From: Sulfurovum sp.
GTDB taxonomy: Bacteria > Campylobacterota > Campylobacteria > Campylobacterales > Sulfurovaceae
Reading direction: 5' to 3'
NCBI GenBank assembly: GCA_003978375.1
Contig: QNZW01000085.1
Span: 1-9,513 of the forward strand
DNA: 9,513 nt
Shown here: in pieces, positions 6,767 to 9,513 of the stretch
Numbering within the stretch: position 1 is the first letter of the stretch
Layout of the letters: each line of letters begins with the position of its first letter
The notes under the pieces: generated by a model
Databases searched by the model: none
Told to the model about the DNA's origin: nothing
What the model saw: only the letters and a program-made list of their open reading frames with translations
Position numbers and translations under genes: made by a program

Positions 6767-8104
6767 ATGATGCAAAATAAGGTCGAACTTTTAGCACCAG
6801 CAGGTAACTTAGAGAAGATGAAAATAGCTCTAAATTATGGGGCTGATGCAGTCTATGGTGGTACAAGTACCTTTTCTTTGCGTATACGTTCTGGCAAAGA
6901 ATTTGACATGGACTCCTATGCCAAGGGCATTGCTTATGCCCATGAGAGAGGAAAAAAAGTTTACGCCACAGTGAATTCATTTCCTTTCAATTCTCAAATG
7001 AAGCTTTATGAAAATCATATTGCCAAAATCGCAGCACTTAAACCAGATGCACTCATTGTCTCTAGCCCAGGAGTGGTCAAAATAGCCCATCGCACGGCAC
7101 CTGATATTCCTATCCATCTCTCTACCCAAGCCAATGTAATGAATGCGATGGATGCAGAAGTGTATTATGATTTAGGTGTCAAACGTATCATTGTAGCACG
7201 TGAAATAAGCCTTAAAGATTGCGAAGCGATTAAAAAGCATATTCCTGATTTGGAGTTAGAAATTTTTGTGCATGGTTCAATGTGTTTTGCTTATTCTGGA
7301 CGTTGTCTCATCTCTTCACTTCAAACAGGACGTGTACCCAATCGTGGTAGCTGTGCGAATGATTGCCGTTTTCCTTATGAAGTGTATGCCCACAACCCTG
7401 AAAGTGGTACGACATTTAGGCTCGATGAAGAGGAGGGCATAGGGACGTATATTATGAATGCCAAAGATATGAATATGGCATCTCATGTCGATGAGATATT
7501 ACGTTCTGGCGTGGTTGATTCACTCAAAATTGAGGGTCGTACCAAGTCGTCTTACTATGCAGGTGTGGTTACCAAAGCCTATCGTCACGCCATTGATGAT
7601 TATTATGCCAATGATTTTGATGCAAAGCGTTATCAAAGAGAGCTTGGCACCACACAAAACCGTGGATTTACCGATGCCTATTTGCTCTCACGTCCTTTTG
7701 AAAGAAACGATGCCCAGTCCAATGATTTTTCTATTCAGTATGGAACCCATCAAGTTGCAGGATTGGTGAGTGAAGATGGATTGAGTTGGAAATGTAAAGA
7801 CAAAACCTGTTTGGGAGATGCCGTGGAGATAGTACTGCCAGTAGGTGCTACTGTAGAATTGGTAGACAATGAAATAGGCAAGATAGATGAGATAAATGGA
7901 CAGTATTGGCTTACATTTAAGAAGCTAACTACCAAAGAGGGTAAAGTGTTAACGTGTGTGCATAGTGGCAATGTCAATGACATCTTGTTGCCTACAGAGC
8001 TACCAGGTTATACGATTTTACGGCGTAAAATAGCAGAGGCATTGGAAAAAAAGGGATTGAAAGAAGATTCAACCCCAATGAAACTAGAGCAAGAAATAAA
8101 ATAA
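6767..8104 (+). CDS. trhP: U32-family protein of the YegQ/TrhP type, probable tRNA U34 hydroxylase
   Basis: 445 residues, the usual length of the YegQ branch. The N-terminal barrel begins LLAPAGNLEKMKIALNYGAD (8-27). The family signature EIFVHGSMCFAYSGRCLIS (165-183) is complete, followed by GSCANDCRFPYEVY (194-207). The cysteines C173, C180, C196 and C200 are the likely iron-sulphur ligands. IEGRTKS (255-261) and a small C-terminal beta domain (about 325-415) complete the fold. The family was first called peptidase U32. Work on E. coli YegQ (TrhP) and Bacillus relatives showed a prephenate-dependent role in 5-hydroxyuridine formation at tRNA position 34, while the relative RlhA acts on 23S rRNA. 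TrhP is the better match by length, but this is not certain. Two ATGs open the frame: AGGA (6761-6764) is 2 nt from the first and 5 nt from the second (6770), so the second is possible. purE follows on the same strand after a palindromic repeat. Confidence 0.88.
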   Translation: MMQNKVELLAPAGNLEKMKIALNYGADAVYGGTSTFSLRIRSGKEFDMDSYAKGIAYAHERGKKVYATVNSFPFNSQMKLYENHIAKIAALKPDALIVSSPGVVKIAHRTAPDIPIHLSTQANVMNAMDAEVYYDLGVKRIIVAREISLKDCEAIKKHIPDLELEIFVHGSMCFAYSGRCLISSLQTGRVPNRGSCANDCRFPYEVYAHNPESGTTFRLDEEEGIGTYIMNAKDMNMASHVDEILRSGVVDSLKIEGRTKSSYYAGVVTKAYRHAIDDYYANDFDAKRYQRELGTTQNRGFTDAYLLSRPFERNDAQSNDFSIQYGTHQVAGLVSEDGLSWKCKDKTCLGDAVEIVLPVGATVELVDNEIGKIDEINGQYWLTFKKLTTKEGKVLTCVHSGNVNDILLPTELPGYTILRRKIAEALEKKGLKEDSTPMKLEQEIK

Positions 8105-8117
8105 TTAAAAAAGCAAA

Positions 8118-8176
8118 GGGGTCTGGTGATTTGTAATTTGTTGCAAAGCAATGAATTACAAATCACCTGATACCCT
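8118..8176 (+). repeat. Palindromic intercistronic repeat, copy 1 (upstream of purE)
   Basis: GGTGATTTGTAATT (8125-8138) and AATTACAAATCACC (8154-8167) are a perfect 14-bp inverted repeat with 15 bases between the arms. Inside, TTGC-AAA-GCAA (8141-8151) forms a second 4-bp stem, joined to the first by two U-G wobbles. As RNA this makes an almost continuous 20-bp hairpin with a 3-base loop, and TC/GA plus GG/CC flanks lengthen it downward. It starts 13 bp after the U32 stop and ends about 40 bp before the purE ATG. No T-run follows, so it is not a classical terminator. A second copy lies after purE. It resembles REP- or MITE-type elements; the family is not one I recognise. Confidence 0.85.
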
Positions 8177-8205
8177 CGGTGAACAAAGAAAAAAGCTTAA
8201 AAAAA

Positions 8206-8210
8206 AAGGA
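8206..8210 (+). promoter_or_regulatory. Ribosome binding site fixing the purE start
   Basis: AAGGA in an A-rich stretch lies 7 nt before the ATG at 8218. It supports that ATG over the in-frame GTG at 8179, which would add 13 lysine-rich residues not found in PurE and would start within the edge of the palindromic repeat. Confidence 0.8.
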
Positions 8211-8217
8211 AATAAAA

Positions 8218-8712
8218 ATGAAATTTGTATCTATCGTTATGGGAAGCAGAAGTGATTATGATATTGTCTCACAATGTGCAGAGACGTTGAAAAAATTTGG
8301 TGTACCTTATGAGCTTATTATCTCTTCAGCACATAGAAGTCCTGAGAGAACAAAAAAATATATGAAAGAGGCTGAAGCCAAAGGAGCTCAGGTGTTTATT
8401 GCCGCTGCTGGTATGGCAGCACATCTTGCAGGTGCATTGGCAGCAAGTACAACCAAACCAGTACTTGGCATCCCTATGGAGAGTGGACCACTCAGAGGAG
8501 AAGATGCCCTCTTTAGTACAGTAATGATGCCAGCAGGTATGCCAGTAGGAACCCTAGCCATCGGCAAAGCAGGAGCCGTGAATGCAGCCTACCTTGCCAT
8601 CCAAATCATGGCACTTCAAGATGACGAACTAAAAATTAAACTACAAGAAGATAGAATAAGCAAAGCAAAAAAAGTAGAGCTAGACTCTTCTGAGATAGAA
8701 ACGATACTTTAA
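8218..8712 (+). CDS. purE: 5-(carboxyamino)imidazole ribonucleotide mutase
   Basis: 164 residues from the ATG at 8218, the normal PurE length. PurE converts N5-CAIR to CAIR in de novo purine synthesis, normally after PurK, as a cytoplasmic octamer. Motifs: VMGSRSDYD (7-15, phosphate and substrate binding), SAHRSPERT (37-45, with the catalytic His39), [11 protein letters not shown] (62-72), [11 protein letters not shown] (84-94) and [17 protein letters not shown] (108-124). SAHRSP and the overall layout fit the class I mutase, although GMAAHLAG and PMESGPLRG differ from E. coli, so direct AIR carboxylase (class II) activity is a less likely alternative. purK is not in the window. The gene is GC-rich by local standards and is bracketed by the two copies of the palindromic repeat. 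Confidence 0.96.
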   Translation: MKFVSIVMGSRSDYDIVSQCAETLKKFGVPYELIISSAHRSPERTKKYMKEAEAKGAQVFIAAAGMAAHLAGALAASTTKPVLGIPMESGPLRGEDALFSTVMMPAGMPVGTLAIGKAGAVNAAYLAIQIMALQDDELKIKLQEDRISKAKKVELDSSEIETIL

Positions 8713-8728
8713 TCGTATTAAAAATAGA

Positions 8729-8787
8729 GGGGTCTGGTGATTTGTAATTTTTTGCATAGCAATAAATTATGAATCACCTGACCTTTC
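8729..8787 (+). repeat. Palindromic intercistronic repeat, copy 2 (between purE and the ATPase gene)
   Basis: It matches copy 1 at 48 of 53 positions over the core (8729-8781 against 8118-8170). The arms are GGTGATTTGTAATT (8736-8749) and AATTATGAATCACC (8765-8778), again 15 bases apart, with inner stem TTGC-ATA-GCAA (8752-8762). The right arm has two changes from copy 1 that turn Watson-Crick pairs into G-U pairs, so the plus-strand RNA hairpin is kept. Looser similarity continues to the AACAAAG at 8795-8801. It starts 16 bp after the purE stop and its right arm ends 30 bp before the ATPase ATG, nearly the same placement as copy 1. No T-run follows. Confidence 0.85.
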
Positions 8788-8808
8788 GATAAGTAACAAA
8801 GGCAAAAC

Positions 8809-9513
8809 ATGGAACTCCAACTTAAAAATATCGGTATGATTAAAGAGGCTAATATCAATCTAGATGGTCTTACCGTGATTGCTGGAGAGAATGATACGGG
8901 GAAGAGTACTTTGTCTAAGGTTTTATTTGGGTTTATACAGACCATAAATACAAGTAAATATATAGAAGCTAGACAAAAAATAAGTTATAATTTTGATGAA
9001 ATTTTTAATTCATATATTGAAGATATTTTTGATAATCAATTATCTTTAGATGGTACTCTAAAAATTATAGATATTAGCGATAATGAATATATATTTTTAT
9101 TAAATATAAAAGATAATAAATGTGCCTCTTTTGATATTCCCCCTATGGAAACATTAGAATATATGGACTATAGTATATCCATGGTAGAATCACCAGTAAT
9201 TTGGAATTTTATGAATATCTTTACACAACTACCTTTGATAGAAGATAGAATGAATATTGATTTAAAATATCCTGTTATTATGAAAGATTTACATTTTCAG
9301 TTATCTGTTGCAAATAGAGGAAAAAAAGATATTATTTCTAAAAATATTAAATCTATTATCAAGGGTGAATTTAAAGAAGATTCTTTAGGATATTTCTTTT
9401 TTGAAAAAGATAATAAAAGAATAGAGTTGTTAAATACCGCAACGGGAATTAAATATTTTGGAATTCTTCAAGTTTTATCTAGAAATAATTATTTTTTAGA
9501 GAATGATATACTT
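8809..9513 (+). CDS. AAA/ABC-type ATPase, N-terminal 235 residues (cut by window end)
   Basis: The frame is open from the ATG at 8809 to the last base. AAAGG (8798-8802) lies 6 nt upstream and supports the start. The protein opens MELQLKNIGMIKEANINLDG, then GENDTGKST (26-34, Walker A/P-loop), the standard start of SMC/OLD-like ATPases. About residues 45-205 are a poorly conserved, acidic and asparagine/isoleucine-rich insert. NTATGIKYFGILQVL (about 211-225) looks like the ABC signature region of this family, and the window ends where Walker B (usually DEPE) should follow. Such ATPases act as ATP-driven switches, often beside a nuclease or toxin in phage-defence or other accessory systems; no partner is visible here and no function can be assigned. 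It may be co-transcribed with purE through repeat copy 2. Much of it is far more AT-rich than purE, which suggests horizontal acquisition. Confidence 0.85.
   Translation, partial: MELQLKNIGMIKEANINLDGLTVIAGENDTGKSTLSKVLFGFIQTINTSKYIEARQKISYNFDEIFNSYIEDIFDNQLSLDGTLKIIDISDNEYIFLLNIKDNKCASFDIPPMETLEYMDYSISMVESPVIWNFMNIFTQLPLIEDRMNIDLKYPVIMKDLHFQLSVANRGKKDIISKNIKSIIKGEFKEDSLGYFFFEKDNKRIELLNTATGIKYFGILQVLSRNNYFLENDIL

Noticed and set aside
6765..6980. Minus-strand 71-codon ORF over the U32 start
   Set aside because: It is antisense to the conserved LLAPAGN start of the U32 protein and low in complexity; a shadow frame.
8118..8176. Repeat copy 1 as a riboswitch or PurR-type site for purE
   Set aside because: It shows only a simple hairpin with a 3-base loop, no purine-riboswitch three-way junction, and the same element also precedes an unrelated ATPase gene.
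8179..8217. Upstream GTG start giving purE 13 extra residues
   Set aside because: The extra peptide is lysine-rich and not PurE-like, it begins at the repeat edge with no ribosome site, and AAGGA is ideally placed for the ATG at 8218.
8118..8787. Two repeat copies as a minimal CRISPR array
   Set aside because: The repeats are 53 bp and 611 bp apart, and the interval is a complete purE gene; there is no spacer structure and no cas gene.
8718..8945. Minus-strand ORF of 75 codons
   Set aside because: It is antisense to the P-loop region of the ATPase and to the palindromic repeat, and resembles no known family; a shadow frame.

Overview
The window looks like a chromosomal segment of a Campylobacterota (epsilonproteobacterial) species, perhaps close to Sulfurovum or Sulfurimonas. 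The grounds are an AT-rich sequence, short intergenic gaps, AAGGA/AGGAG-type ribosome sites, TATAAT-like -10 boxes with no clear -35, and a type I glutamine synthetase with Phe in place of the adenylylated Tyr, a trait I recall from Helicobacter. The genus call is an inference from protein style, not from a marker gene.

Layout. Bases 2-103 (+) are the end of a membrane protein. It converges on a minus-strand block which, in its own direction of transcription, runs: a PHP-family histidinol-phosphatase (6693-5914), glutamine synthetase glnA (5839-4409), a large secreted M60/ImpA-like zinc metallopeptidase (4213-785) and a SlyD-type FKBP prolyl isomerase (709-197). Gaps of 74-195 bp separate these genes, and most gaps hold a plausible promoter or hairpin, so they are probably several transcription units and not one operon. 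A 73-bp divergent promoter region (6694-6766) separates them from a plus-strand block: a U32-family protein of the YegQ/TrhP tRNA-hydroxylase type (6767-8104), purE (8218-8712, purine synthesis) and the first 235 codons of an AAA/ABC-type ATPase (8809 to the window end).

Most genes are housekeeping: nitrogen assimilation, histidine and purine synthesis, tRNA modification and protein folding. Two are accessory in character. The metallopeptidase has a signal peptide, two tandem copies of a roughly 125-residue beta-rich domain and an HEMGH zinc site. The AT-rich ATPase resembles the OLD/SMC-like ATPases often found in defence or accessory islands.

The most unusual non-coding signal is a palindromic element of about 53 bp present twice, just upstream of purE and just downstream of it, ahead of the ATPase gene. 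The copies differ at five positions, and three of these differences keep the predicted RNA hairpin paired. It behaves like a REP/MITE-type structured intercistronic repeat. I see no CRISPR array, tRNA, rRNA or transposase gene in the window.
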